A stretch of 64,000 nt of DNA, from contig NZ_VIDQ01000004.1 of the NCBI RefSeq assembly GCF_009760915.1, positions 62,001 through 126,000 of the forward strand. Reading direction: 5' to 3'. Shown here piece by piece: positions 44,581 to 57,228 of this stretch. Below the pieces are notes generated by a model. The model worked only from the letters and a program-made list of their open reading frames with translations, was not told where the DNA came from and made no database searches. How positions within the stretch are numbered: the stretch's first letter is position 1; each line of letters starts with the position of its first letter. The position numbers and the translations under genes are program-made. Origin of the DNA: Azohydromonas aeria. Its GTDB lineage: Bacteria > Pseudomonadota > Gammaproteobacteria > Burkholderiales > Burkholderiaceae_C.

Positions 44581-45345
44581 TCAGTGCTTCTGCGACGGGT
44601 TGCCGTTGAACATGGTGAAGCCGGCGTCGGCGAAGTGGCCGCTCCAGTTCAGCCAGTCGTTCCAGCCACTGGCTGCCATCTGCGCCGCCTGCCGGGTCGC
44701 CTCCTGGGCCGGCCACATCAGCGGGCTGGCCGCCATGGGGCTGAGCACGTGCTCGACCTCGGCCTGGATCATTTCTGAAGAGCCGCCCAGGCTGGTCTGC
44801 AGCCGGAAGAAGCTCAGCGCCGATTCCCAGTAAGCGCTCTGCAGCCGCACCAGGCCGTTGCCGGTTTCCTGGGCCAGCTTCAGCCACTGGTCGGCGCCGA
44901 GCTGGGTGAGGCGGGTGGCCAGCCGCATCAGGCCGTTGAAATCGATCTTGGCCAGGCTGGAGCCCACGCTGGCGAGATCGCCGAGGTTGCGGGCATCGCG
45001 CAGCTCGACATCGAGCCGTTCAAGGTTCTGGATCACCTGCTGGCTGAGCTCGTCCTGGGCCTGGCCGAGCTGCTGCGTGCCGCGCAGCGCGGCCGCGAGC
45101 GCCGACATCTGCCAGCGCAGCTGTTCGCGCATGGTGCTCTCGCTCCAGCCGTTGAGCACCTCGTCCAGCGTGACGCCGGCGTCGGCGCGCGGCTCGTTGG
45201 CCGAGGCGGCCAGCTCGATGGCAGGGGCGCCCAGCGGGGTATCGAGTGCGGGCGCGCGGCCCTTGTCGAGCGCGGCATCGGCGGCGGCCGACAGCGTCGA
45301 ACGTGGCGTGCGGGGAGAACTGGCGCGTTGGGGGGAATTGGGCAC
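44581..45345 (-). CDS. Uncharacterised helical protein, phasin-like
   Basis: The 254-residue product is not recognised with certainty. The first 60 residues are Ser/Pro/Ala-rich and probably disordered; the rest is helical and amphipathic (LRWQMSALAAALRGTQQLGQ, IQNLERLDVELRDARNLGDL). Several Trp residues cluster in a C-terminal part with AASGWNDWLNWSGHF. The layout resembles phasins, which coat polyhydroxyalkanoate granules, but no family motif proves it. Start choice: AAGGAG abuts a GTG at 45354 but lies eight bases before the in-frame GTG at 45345, so the latter is preferred. Confidence 0.6.
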   Translation of the reverse strand: MPNSPQRASSPRTPRSTLSAAADAALDKGRAPALDTPLGAPAIELAASANEPRADAGVTLDEVLNGWSESTMREQLRWQMSALAAALRGTQQLGQAQDELSQQVIQNLERLDVELRDARNLGDLASVGSSLAKIDFNGLMRLATRLTQLGADQWLKLAQETGNGLVRLQSAYWESALSFFRLQTSLGGSSEMIQAEVEHVLSPMAASPLMWPAQEATRQAAQMAASGWNDWLNWSGHFADAGFTMFNGNPSQKH

Positions 45346-45654
45346 GTATTTCACTCCTTCAGTCCCGGCAGCGGCGGCCGGGTGGGGCCGTGGGCCGGCC
45401 CGACAGGGATGGGAGTCCGGACCATAAAGGCCCAGGCCACGGCAAACAACCCAGGTTTTCCTCCGCGATACCGGCCGTAACCGCTCCTGCCTGGAAGGCC
45501 GTCTTTCGCCTTCAACCTGCTTGAACCCCGCTTGCTGCGCAGGTTTCCCCGGAGAAACCCTATGTGCTCAAAAACTTGCGCCGGACTGTCATCCGGTCCG
45601 CAGATTGCCACGTTGTGGCTGCACCGTCCCGTTGGACGCCTAGTTGTATCAGCC
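45346..45654. other. Intergenic region between divergent genes
   Basis: This 309-base spacer should hold the promoter of the minus-strand gene and of the small plus-strand ORF. Two small hairpins are visible: GGTTTC/GAAACC at 45542-45559 and CCGGA/TCCGG near 45583-45598. No consensus promoter stands out. Confidence 0.4.
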
Positions 45655-45828
45655 ATGACGAAACACGCCGCCCACAACCGTCCTGCCGAGCGCAAGCCTG
45701 TCGATCCGCTGTTCGAAGGCACCGACAGCGCCGACAAGGGCCGCAAGTTCGAGCCCTTCTACATCGCGCCCCTGGGACACGACCGGCGCGTCGGCGGCCG
45801 CGCCCGGCGCTTCGACCAGAAGCGCTGA
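45655..45828 (+). CDS. Small basic hypothetical protein (57 aa)
   Basis: [20 protein letters not shown] opens a short, charged ORF ending [11 protein letters not shown]. It is hydrophilic with no membrane segment or known motif. Composition is protein-like, but the ribosome site is poor, and an upstream in-frame ATG at 45532 exists. It might be a real small protein or chance ORF. A hairpin follows at 45839-45866. Confidence 0.4.
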   Translation: MTKHAAHNRPAERKPVDPLFEGTDSADKGRKFEPFYIAPLGHDRRVGGRARRFDQKR

Positions 45829-45838
45829 CAGCCCCAAG

Positions 45839-45866
45839 CCGGTGACCGGCCCGCGGCCGTCACCGG
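45839..45866 (+). other. Hairpin after the 57-codon ORF
   Basis: CCGGTGAC pairs with GTCACCGG, then after one bulged C GGCC pairs with GGCC around loop CGC. There is no T-run. It may be a weak terminator or a stability element. Confidence 0.45.
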
Positions 45867-45969
45867 GCTGAGCCAGCTCAAGGCGCGTCTCGCCGCGCCG
45901 CGCGATGCTGGTCTCCCCGATGCGTCAGGCGCCGCCTTCGCGGCCCGCGCTGCACATGAAGGAGACCGC

Positions 45970-46161
45970 ATGCAAACCGCGCCCCACCAAGCCTTCCAGC
46001 CGCTGGACCCCGGCCGCGTCAACACCATGGACCCGGTCGAGCTGCAGTACTGGTGCGAGCAGCTGCACTGCAGCCAGGACGAGCTCCAGGACATCGTCGG
46101 ACGCGTCGGCGAGCATGTCGCCGCGGTGCGCCAGGTGCTGGAGCAGCGCAGGCAAGCCTGA
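45970..46161 (+). CDS. DUF3606 family small protein
   Basis: The 63-residue product matches the DUF3606 pattern: [21 protein letters not shown], then [20 protein letters not shown] and a basic end. The family is small, soluble and uncharacterised, often found in soil betaproteobacteria. A strong AAGGAGA ribosome site lies a few bases before the ATG. It converges on sdaA. Confidence 0.8.
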   Translation: MQTAPHQAFQPLDPGRVNTMDPVELQYWCEQLHCSQDELQDIVGRVGEHVAAVRQVLEQRRQA

Positions 46162-46252
46162 GCAGCCCCATTCCCGCAGCGCCCGGCCTGCGATGTCGGC
46201 CGGCGTGCAGCGTTGACCGCCGCGCCGTGCGCGGGCCCGGCAGCCGGACGCC

Positions 46253-47644
<1,392 letters not shown>

Positions 47645-47686
47645 GACTTCACTCCTTCAGGCGCCGCCGGTCCGTGCAGCGCGGTT

Positions 47687-50575
<2,889 letters not shown>

Positions 50576-50640
50576 GGTTCGAAGGGCAGAAGGAGAGGGT
50601 GGCGGCGCGGGCGCGGCGGGAGCCGGCCGGCGGGACTCGA

Positions 50641-50680
50641 AAGAGTCACTGGGAATCACGGGGGATCACCGGGGATCACT
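50641..50680. repeat. Four tandem 10-bp repeats in the gcvH-gcvP spacer
   Basis: On the plus strand four consecutive decamers end in TCAC: AAAGAGTCAC, TGGGAATCAC, GGGGGATCAC and CGGGGATCAC. The consensus is nGGGGATCAC. The 10-base period equals about one DNA helical turn. It lies between the gcvH stop and the gcvP start. Function unknown. Confidence 0.75.
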
Positions 50681-50750
50681 GGAAAGGGCGCGGCAATCGG
50701 CTTGCCGCGCCAAGGCCCGGGCAGCGCGGCGCCGCCCCGGCCTCAAGGGC

Positions 50751-51128
50751 TTACTTCTCGGATTTCAGCAGCGCGTCGTAGGCCGGGCCGTCCATGAGCT
50801 CGTCGAACTCGGCCATGTTGGTGATGCGGACCTTGAAGAACCAGCCGTTGCCCAGCGGGTCGGTGTTGGCCAGCGAGGGGTCGTTGCGCAGGTCCTCGTT
50901 GACCTCGACCACCTCGCCGCTCACGGGCATGTAGAGGTCGGCCGCGGCCTTGACCGATTCGACCACGCCGGACACCTCGCCCTTGGCGAAGGTCTTGCCG
51001 ACTTCGGGCAGATCGACGAACACCACGTCGCCCAGGGCTTCCTGCGCGTGGTGCGTGATGCCGACCACGGCGGCGTCATGGTCCTCGATGTTGATCCACT
51101 CGTGCTCGGTCGTGTACTTGGTGGTCAT
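50751..51128 (-). CDS. gcvH: Glycine cleavage system H protein
   Basis: GcvH is the lipoylated carrier that shuttles the aminomethyl group between P-, T- and L-proteins. The 125-residue product has the lipoyl-lysine motif GVVESVKAAADLY near residue 57-69 and the conserved start KYTTEHEWINIED. Length is standard. No gcvL is in the cluster; the shared lipoamide dehydrogenase is presumably elsewhere. Confidence 0.98.
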   Translation of the reverse strand: MTTKYTTEHEWINIEDHDAAVVGITHHAQEALGDVVFVDLPEVGKTFAKGEVSGVVESVKAAADLYMPVSGEVVEVNEDLRNDPSLANTDPLGNGWFFKVRITNMAEFDELMDGPAYDALLKSEK

Positions 51129-51216
51129 GGGCGGGTCTCCTGGACGGTCGGCGCGCTGCTTGCGCCGGGTTGGGAAAGGGTTGGATTGATGGCAGCTCGC
51201 GCCGCGCCGCGGCGGC

Positions 51217-52377
51217 TCAGCCGCGGTGGTAGCGGTGCGGCGTGAAGGGCATGGCGACGACTCGCATGGCCTGCGGCTTCAGGCGCACCTCGGCCGACAG
51301 CTCGGCGCCGGGCTGCGCGTGCGCCGCGTCCACGTAAGCCATGGCGATGGGTTTCCCCAACTGCGGCGACAGCGTGCCGCTGGTGACCTTGCCCACGCGC
51401 AGGCCCTGCGCGTCGAGCACCGGCGCACCCTCGCGCACCGGCGCGCGCTCCAGGCCGAGCAGGCCCACACGCTTGCGCGGCGCGCCGTTGGCCAATTGCG
51501 CCTCGATGGCCTGGCTGCCGGGATAGCCGCCGGCGCGCGCGCCACCCGGGCGGCGCACCTTCTGGATGGCCCAGGTCAGGCCGGCCTCGACCGGCGTAGT
51601 GTCCTCGTCGATGTCGTGGCCGTACAGGCACAGCCCGGCTTCCAGGCGCAGCGTGTCGCGCGCGCCCAGCCCGGCGGGCTTGACTTCGGGCAGCGCCAGC
51701 AGCGCCTTGGCCAGCGCCTCGGCGCCCTCGGCCGGCACGGAGATCTCGAAGCCGTCCTCGCCGGTGTAGCCGCTGCGGCTGACGAAGCATTCGGCGCCGG
51801 CCAGCGTGAAGGTGCCGGTGGCCATGAACGTCAGCGCCGCCACGCCGGCGTCCAGCCGCGCCAGCGCCTGCGCCGCCTGCGGGCCCTGCAGCGCCAGCAG
51901 CGCGCGCTCGGGCATGGAGACGACTTGGCAGCGGTGGCCGATCTGGGTGCGCAGCAGCTGCAGGTCGTGGTCCTTGCGGCTGGCGTTGATGACCATGAAC
52001 AGGTCGTCCGGGCGGCGCGCGACCATCAGGTCGTCCAGGATGCCGCCGGCGGTGTTGGTGAAGAAGCCGTAGCGCTGGCGCCCCACGGCGAGGTCGGCCA
52101 CGTCCACCGGCACCAGCGACTCCAGCGCCAGCGCGGCATCGTCGCCCACCAGCCGCACCTGGCCCATGTGCGACACGTCGAACAGCGCCGCCGCCTCGCG
52201 GCAGTGCCGGTGCTCGGCCAGGATGCCGCCGGGATAGCTCACCGGCATCTCGTAGCCGGCAAAGGGCACCATGCGCGCGCCCAGCTCCAGATGCAGCGCG
52301 TGCAGCGGCGTGCGCTGCAGGACGGGGGTGGAAGCGTCGGCGGCGCCGGTGGCGGACGAGGCGGTGTCAGCGGTCAT
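51217..52377 (-). CDS. gcvT: Glycine cleavage system T protein (aminomethyltransferase)
   Basis: GcvT transfers the methylene group from GcvH to tetrahydrofolate and releases ammonia. The 386-residue product has an extra Ala/Ser/Thr-rich N-terminus of about 20 residues before LQRTPLHALHLELGARMVPFAGYEMPV. It also shows SHMGQVRLVGDDA near residue 70 and RSGYTGEDGFEISVP near residue 209. GGGAG lies nine bases upstream of the ATG. First gene of the operon, directly behind the glycine riboswitch. Confidence 0.97.
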   Translation of the reverse strand: MTADTASSATGAADASTPVLQRTPLHALHLELGARMVPFAGYEMPVSYPGGILAEHRHCREAAALFDVSHMGQVRLVGDDAALALESLVPVDVADLAVGRQRYGFFTNTAGGILDDLMVARRPDDLFMVINASRKDHDLQLLRTQIGHRCQVVSMPERALLALQGPQAAQALARLDAGVAALTFMATGTFTLAGAECFVSRSGYTGEDGFEISVPAEGAEALAKALLALPEVKPAGLGARDTLRLEAGLCLYGHDIDEDTTPVEAGLTWAIQKVRRPGGARAGGYPGSQAIEAQLANGAPRKRVGLLGLERAPVREGAPVLDAQGLRVGKVTSGTLSPQLGKPIAMAYVDAAHAQPGAELSAEVRLKPQAMRVVAMPFTPHRYHRG

Positions 52378-52428
52378 GAGTCAGGTCTCCCAAGGGCAAA
52401 CGGCCACCGGCGAAGGTGGAACGTGGTG

Positions 52429-52650
52429 CCCCCGCTGTCCGCTTTACCTGAGAGATTGGCGAGGGCTTCCTGACGAGGATGCCACTGCGCTTGCCCCTTC
52501 GGTGGGCCGCAATACCCGGTGCGGGCGCGGCCTCTCTCCAGTGAGGTGTCGCCCCTCTTGAGAAGGGCGCTTGCCAGTCCTTTTGCCTGAGCGTTCGGGG
52601 CGGACCCCTGCGCCTTCGGCGGCCCCGCGTTCAGGGGGCTCTCTCCTGGC
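52429..52650 (-). promoter_or_regulatory. Tandem glycine riboswitch upstream of gcvT
   Basis: Read on the minus strand, aptamer I (52650-52573) has GGAGAG, then CCGAAGGCGCA, then GCTCAGGCAAAAGGAC. Aptamer II (52543-52429) has GGAGAGA, CCGAAGGGGCAA and CTCTCAGGTAAAGCGGACAG. These are the conserved core elements of the two glycine aptamers in the known order, ending about 50 bases before the gcvT start. In this class glycine binding usually turns expression on. A CCACC/GGTGG hairpin lies in the expression platform. A TACACT -10-like box lies just upstream at 52657-52662. Confidence 0.95.
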
Positions 52651-52794
52651 GCGGGCAGTGTAGCAGCCGCTCCGGCGAGTCCGGCCCGCGCGCAGCCGCC
52701 ATGCCGCAAAAAGACAAGAGGCCGACGATTCCAGGCAAGCGCCGCCGGCCGATCCGGGTCAGGCACGGAGCCGGCCGCGCCGCCGCCGCGGGGC

Positions 52795-54480
52795 TTACAT
52801 CCCCGCGTAGTTCGGACCGCCGCCGCCTTCGGGCGTGACCCAGACGATGTTCTGCGTCGGGTCCTTGATGTCGCAGGTCTTGCAGTGCACGCAGTTCTGG
52901 GCGTTGATCTGCAGCCGCTCCCCGCCGCCCTCGGCCGCCACGTACTCGTACACGCCCGCCGGGCAGTAGCGGTTCTCGGGCCCGGCGAAGGTCGGCAGGT
53001 TGATGCGCGTCGGCACCGTCGCGTCCTTCAGCGTCAGGTGCGCCGGCTGGTTTTCCTCGTGGTTGGTGTTGCTGATGAACACCGAGGACAGCTTGTCGAA
53101 GGAGAGCACGCCGTCGGGCTTGGGGTAGTCGATGCGCGGGAACTCGGCCGCCGGGCGCAAGCTGACGTGGTCGGGCAGCTTGCGGTTGACGGTCCAGGGC
53201 GGGTTCTTCATGCCCAGCCGCGGCAGCAGCCACTGCTCGATGCCGGTCATGAGCGTGGCGGTGGAGCGGCCCTTCTTGAACCACTGCTTGAAGTTGCGCG
53301 CCTGGTTCAGCTCCTCGAACAGCCAGCTCTTCTCGAAGGCCTGCGGATACGCCGTGAGCTCGTCGCCGCTGCGCCCGGCCTGCAGCGCCTCGAAGGCGGC
53401 CTCGGCGCACAGCATGCCGCTCTTGATCGCGGCGTGGCTGCCCTTGATGCGGCTGGCGTTGAGGTAGCCTGCGTCGCAGCCCACCAGCGCGCCGCCCGGA
53501 AACACCGTCCTGGGCAGGCTCAGCAGCCCGCCGGCGGTGATGGCGCGCGCGCCGTAGCTGATGCGCTTGCCGCCTTCCAGGTGCTTGCGCACGGCCGGGT
53601 GGGTCTTGAAGCGCTGGAACTCCTCAAACGGGCTCAGCCACGGGTTCTGGTAGTCCAGCCCCACGACGAAGCCGATGGCAATCTTGTTGTCCGCCGCGTG
53701 GTAGATGAAGCTGCCGCCGTAGGTATCGGGCTCCAGCGGCCAGCCGGCGGTGTGCACCACCAGGCCCGGCTTGTGATTGGCGGCCGGCACTTCCCACAGC
53801 TCCTTGAGGCCGATGCCGTAGCTCTGCGGGTTCCTGCCCTCGTCGAGCTTGAAGCGCGCGATGAGCTGCTTTCCGAGGTGGCCCCGCGACCCTTCCGCGA
53901 ACACCGTGTACTTGCCCAGCAGCTCCATGCCCAGTTGAAAACTGTCGGTGGGCTCGCCGTCCTTGCCCAGGCCCATGTGGCCCGTGGCGATGCCGCGCAC
54001 GCGGCCGTCCTCGGCATAGAGCACTTCCGCGGCGGCGAAGCCGGGAAAGATTTCCACGCCCAGGCCTTCGGCCTGTTCCGCCAGCCAGCGCGTGACTTCG
54101 CCCAGGCTGACGATGTAGTTGCCGTGGTTCTTGAAGCAGTCGGGCAGCAGGCCGTGCGGGGTGGCCTTGTGGCCGGTCTCGGACAGGAACAGGAACTCGT
54201 CCTCGGTGACGGGCTGCTTCAGCGGCGCGCCCTTGTCCTTCCAGTCGGGGAACAGCTCGCTGAGCGCGATGGGGTCCATGATGGCCCCGGAGAGGATGTG
54301 CGCGCCGGGCTCGGAGCCCTTTTCCAGCACCACCACCGACACCTCCGCATTCGCCGCGGCGGCGAGCTGCTTGAGCCGGATGGCGGTGGCCAGCCCCGCG
54401 GGGCCGGCGCCGACGATCACCACGTCGTAGTCCATGGACTCGCGCGGGCCGTACTGTTCGAGCAGTTGCTGCGGCGTCAT
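52795..54480 (-). CDS. Electron transfer flavoprotein-ubiquinone oxidoreductase
   Basis: ETF-QO passes electrons from ETF, and so from acyl-CoA and amino acid dehydrogenases, to ubiquinone at the inner membrane. The 561-residue product has the FAD dinucleotide fold YDVVIVGAGPAGLATAIRL near residue 18, a central quinone-binding region, and the C-terminal [4Fe-4S] ligands in QNCVHCKTCDIKDPTQN near residue 530. Length matches the single-chain enzyme. No etfAB genes are nearby. It is divergent from the SDR gene. Confidence 0.96.
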   Translation of the reverse strand: MTPQQLLEQYGPRESMDYDVVIVGAGPAGLATAIRLKQLAAAANAEVSVVVLEKGSEPGAHILSGAIMDPIALSELFPDWKDKGAPLKQPVTEDEFLFLSETGHKATPHGLLPDCFKNHGNYIVSLGEVTRWLAEQAEGLGVEIFPGFAAAEVLYAEDGRVRGIATGHMGLGKDGEPTDSFQLGMELLGKYTVFAEGSRGHLGKQLIARFKLDEGRNPQSYGIGLKELWEVPAANHKPGLVVHTAGWPLEPDTYGGSFIYHAADNKIAIGFVVGLDYQNPWLSPFEEFQRFKTHPAVRKHLEGGKRISYGARAITAGGLLSLPRTVFPGGALVGCDAGYLNASRIKGSHAAIKSGMLCAEAAFEALQAGRSGDELTAYPQAFEKSWLFEELNQARNFKQWFKKGRSTATLMTGIEQWLLPRLGMKNPPWTVNRKLPDHVSLRPAAEFPRIDYPKPDGVLSFDKLSSVFISNTNHEENQPAHLTLKDATVPTRINLPTFAGPENRYCPAGVYEYVAAEGGGERLQINAQNCVHCKTCDIKDPTQNIVWVTPEGGGGPNYAGM

Positions 54481-54658
54481 CGATTGAAGTGTGGTTGGTG
54501 GGTGGACAAAGCCTGTCAGTTTAAGTCGGCCGCCTCACCCTGACGGCGGTGCTGCCGAGGCGGGCAGGCCCGTGCCGCGCCCGCGGCAGGGCGGCCGTGC
54601 GGGCGTGCTATCTTGGCCGGCCCCTTTCCCTGGATGCAGTCGAGGAGTCTCTCGCGTC

Positions 54659-55444
54659 ATGAGTTATCAGATCGACCTTTCGGGCCGCGTGGCCTTCGTT
54701 ACCGGCGCTTCCGGCGGACTGGGCGCGCAGTTCGCTCGCGTGCTGGCGCGCGCCGGCGCCGGCGTGGTGCTCTCGGCGCGCCGTGTCGAGAAGCTCAAGA
54801 CGCTGCGCGCCGAGATCGAGGCCGATGGCGGCGATGCGCACGTGGTGGGCCTGGACGTGACCGACCCGGACAGCATCCGCGCCGCGGTCGCGCATGCCGA
54901 GACCGAGATGGGCGCCATCGACATCCTGGTCAACAACGCCGGCGTCAACGCGCAGCAGAAGCTGCTGGAGGTCACGCCCGAGGACTATGACTACGTCATG
55001 AAGTGCAACCTGCGCGGTGCCTTCTTCGTGGCGCAGGAGGTGGCCAAGCGCATGATCGGCCGCGCGCAGGGCTCGGTGCCGGGCACCTTCACCGGCGGGC
55101 GCATCGTCAACATCGCGGCCATGGCCGGGCACCGCGTGCAGGCTGAATCCGGCGCCTTCGGCATGAGCAAGTCCGCCATGCTCTACATGACGCGCGCCAT
55201 GGCGCTGGAGTGGGGCGGTTACGGGATCAACGTCAATGCCATCTGCCCGGGCTACATCGACACCGAGCAGAACCACCACCTGTGGACCCGCGCCACGGCG
55301 CAGGACCTGGTCAAGATGACGCCGCGCAAGCGCATCGGCCGCCCGCAGGACCTCGACTCCACGCTGCTGATGCTCTGCGCCAACGAGAGCCACTTCATCA
55401 ACGGCGCCGTCATCGCCGCCGACGACGGCTTCGGCGTCTGGTGA
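54659..55444 (+). CDS. SDR-fold protein with substituted catalytic Ser and Tyr
   Basis: The 261-residue protein is a classical SDR by fold: NAD(P) site VTGASGGLGAQFA near residue 15, LVNNAGVN near residue 90, the catalytic-type Asn in MKCNLRGAFF and PG-loop ICPGYIDTEQNHH. The usual catalytic Ser position is Ala154 (GRIVNIAAMAG) and the usual Tyr is Phe167 (GAFGMSK), while Lys171 remains. The codon for Phe167 is clearly TTC. It may be a non-classical enzyme or a binding protein. The yceH start overlaps its stop by one base. Confidence 0.85.
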   Translation: MSYQIDLSGRVAFVTGASGGLGAQFARVLARAGAGVVLSARRVEKLKTLRAEIEADGGDAHVVGLDVTDPDSIRAAVAHAETEMGAIDILVNNAGVNAQQKLLEVTPEDYDYVMKCNLRGAFFVAQEVAKRMIGRAQGSVPGTFTGGRIVNIAAMAGHRVQAESGAFGMSKSAMLYMTRAMALEWGGYGINVNAICPGYIDTEQNHHLWTRATAQDLVKMTPRKRIGRPQDLDSTLLMLCANESHFINGAVIAADDGFGVW

Positions 55445-56103
55445 TGGCACTGCGCGAGCTCACGGCCGCCGAGGGGCGCGTGCTGGCCGTGCTGATGGAG
55501 AAACAGGCTACGGTGCCCGACACCTATCCGCTGTCGCTCAACGCGCTGGTGGCGGGCTGCAACCAGAAGACCGCGCGCGACCCGGTCATGAGCCTGACCG
55601 AGGCCGACGTGCTGGAGGCCATCGAGGGGTTGCGCGAGCTGTCGCTGGTCAACGAGGTCAGCGGCATGCGCGTCACGCGCTACGACCACAATGCCCCGCG
55701 CGGCCTGGGCGTGCCCGGCGCGGCCGCGGCGCTGCTGGCCACGTTGCTGCTGCGCGGGCCGCAGACCGCCGCCGAGCTGCGCGCCAACTGCGAGCGGCTG
55801 CACCGCTTTGCCGACACCTCCTCGGTGGAAGGCTTCCTGGAGGAGCTGGCCGAGAAGGAGCCGCCGCGCGCGGTGCGGCTGGCGCGCGCGCCGGGCGCGC
55901 GCGAGGCGCGCTGGGCGCAGCTGCTCACCGGCGCGCCGTCGCTGCCGGTGGCCGGGCCCGAGGAGCTGACCGCGCCGAAGCCGGCAAGGGCCGACGAGAT
56001 CGCGGCGCTGCGCGCGGAAGTCGCCGAGCTGCGCGCGCTGGTGCTGCGCCTGGCGGCCGAGCTGGGCGTGGAGGCCAAGCTCACGGCCTCGTCCGATTCC
56101 TGA
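55444..56103 (+). CDS. YceH family protein (UPF0502/DUF480)
   Basis: The 219-residue product starts RELTAAEGRVLAVLMEKQAT and has TYPLSLNALVAGCNQKTARDPV near residue 28, the signature of the YceH family, which has two winged-helix-like domains. A third part, residues 180-210, is an Ala/Leu/Glu-rich helix that could form a coiled coil. Function is not established; a DNA-binding role has been suggested from the fold. It overlaps the SDR stop by one base. Confidence 0.9.
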   Translation: MALRELTAAEGRVLAVLMEKQATVPDTYPLSLNALVAGCNQKTARDPVMSLTEADVLEAIEGLRELSLVNEVSGMRVTRYDHNAPRGLGVPGAAAALLATLLLRGPQTAAELRANCERLHRFADTSSVEGFLEELAEKEPPRAVRLARAPGAREARWAQLLTGAPSLPVAGPEELTAPKPARADEIAALRAEVAELRALVLRLAAELGVEAKLTASSDS

Positions 56104-56130
56104 AAACCTGATTGCCGACCTTCCGAACGC

Positions 56131-56550
56131 ATGCGCTTCGAGCTGCCTGAAGACAAGAAACTGGTGTTCGAGATGCGGATCCCGATCCGCTGGGGCGACA
56201 TGGATGCCATGGGCCACGTCAACAACACCGTGTACTTCCGCTACCTGGAGATCATCCGCGTCGAGTGGCTGCAGTCGCACGGCGTGCCGCCCGACCCCGG
56301 CGGCAGCGGGCCGGTGATCGTCAACGCCTTCTGCAATTTCCTGCAGCAGCTGGAGTATCCCGGCGAGCTGCTGGCGCGGCTCTACGTCGCCCGGCCCGGC
56401 CGCAGCAGCTTCGAGACCTACACCACGCTGGAGCGCGTGGACCGGCCCGGCGAGGTGGCCGCCAGCGGCGGCGCCAAGGTGGTGTGGGCCGACTCGGCCA
56501 GCAAGCGCTCGGTGCCGCTGCCGGCGTGGGTCAAGGCGCTGGTGGACTGA
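56131..56550 (+). CDS. Acyl-CoA thioesterase, 4-hydroxybenzoyl-CoA thioesterase (hotdog) family
   Basis: The 139-residue single hotdog domain has the active-site stretch RWGDMDAMGHVNNTVYFRYLE near residues 20-40, with the aspartate at the position of the 4HBT catalytic residue. Such YbgC/FadM-like enzymes hydrolyse acyl-CoAs in the cytoplasm. Chain-length preference is not readable. It lies 27 bases after yceH and may share its transcript. Confidence 0.88.
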   Translation: MRFELPEDKKLVFEMRIPIRWGDMDAMGHVNNTVYFRYLEIIRVEWLQSHGVPPDPGGSGPVIVNAFCNFLQQLEYPGELLARLYVARPGRSSFETYTTLERVDRPGEVAASGGAKVVWADSASKRSVPLPAWVKALVD

Positions 56551-56575
56551 AGCCAAGAAGGCTGCCAAGCGCCGC

Positions 56576-57163
56576 TCAGGCGCTCAGCAGCTTGTGCACC
56601 AGCTCCGGCGTGGTCGAGGCGTTGTACTTGCGCATCAGGCGCGCGCGGTAGACGTCCACGGTGCGCGGGCTGATGTTGAGCTTGCGGCCGATGAGCTTGC
56701 TGGTCAGGCCGTCGATGAGCAGCGCGGCAATCTCGCGCTCGCGCGCCGTGAGCTCCAGCCCCAGGCGCCGGCGTGGGGAGAGGTCCTCGAAACTCCAGAT
56801 GCCCGCGGCATGCGGCTGTGCCGGGTCGAGCGCGCGGCCCGAGACGTGGCACCAGAACAGCTCGCCGCGCTGCGGGCCGGCCACGCGCTTCATCACCCGC
56901 TCGTCGGCGTACCAGCCCTGCTGGTCGAGGCTGGCCACGATGCGCTGCCCGGTGCGCTCGAACTCCTCCACGCTCGGATACAGCATCTCGAAGGAGCGCC
57001 CGACCAGGTCCTCGCGCTCGGCGCCGAACATGGCCAGCACCTGGCGGTTGCAGTCCACCATCAGCCGGTTGCGCGAGATCACCAGCCCGATGGGCGCCAG
57101 GTCGAAGGCAGTGCGGTAATCCAGCGGCGCCAGCTCGGGTGCATTGGGCAGCGGCAATTGCAT
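56576..57163 (-). CDS. PAS-domain LuxR-type transcriptional regulator
   Basis: The 195-residue protein has an N-terminal PAS domain (LAPIGLVISRNRLMVDCNRQ, with FGAEREDLVGRSFEMLYPS) over residues 18-125 and a C-terminal LuxR/FixJ helix-turn-helix (LTAREREIAALLIDGLTSKLIGRKLNISPRTVDVYRARLM). There is no receiver domain, so a small ligand or a partner kinase may signal through PAS. It is divergent from scoAB, with a repeated CTACTTA motif between them, which suggests it controls that operon. Confidence 0.9.
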   Translation of the reverse strand: MQLPLPNAPELAPLDYRTAFDLAPIGLVISRNRLMVDCNRQVLAMFGAEREDLVGRSFEMLYPSVEEFERTGQRIVASLDQQGWYADERVMKRVAGPQRGELFWCHVSGRALDPAQPHAAGIWSFEDLSPRRRLGLELTAREREIAALLIDGLTSKLIGRKLNISPRTVDVYRARLMRKYNASTTPELVHKLLSA

Positions 57164-57197
57164 TTGCTCGGAACTCCGGAATCGGCTTTAGGCAATT

Positions 57198-57228
57198 CTA
57201 CTTAACAACTACTTAATGCAGTAAGTAG
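57198..57228. promoter_or_regulatory. Probable operator between the PAS-LuxR gene and scoA
   Basis: CTACTTA occurs at 57198-57204 and 57209-57215, and its exact reverse complement TAAGTAG at 57222-57228. The last two form a perfect 7-bp inverted repeat spaced by six bases. This is an AT-rich island in the 98-base divergent promoter region. A regulator site, most simply for the adjacent LuxR-type protein, is inferred. Confidence 0.65.

Noticed and set aside
45351..45746. Minus-strand 131-codon ORF in the spacer before the DUF3606 gene
   Set aside because: It has no recognisable motif and an unconvincing start, and it overlaps a better plus-strand candidate and the promoter region of the phasin-like gene.
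45905..46216. Plus-strand ORF overlapping the DUF3606 gene in another frame
   Set aside because: The DUF3606 frame has the AAGGAGA ribosome site and family match; this frame is Ser/Arg/Pro-rich without motif.
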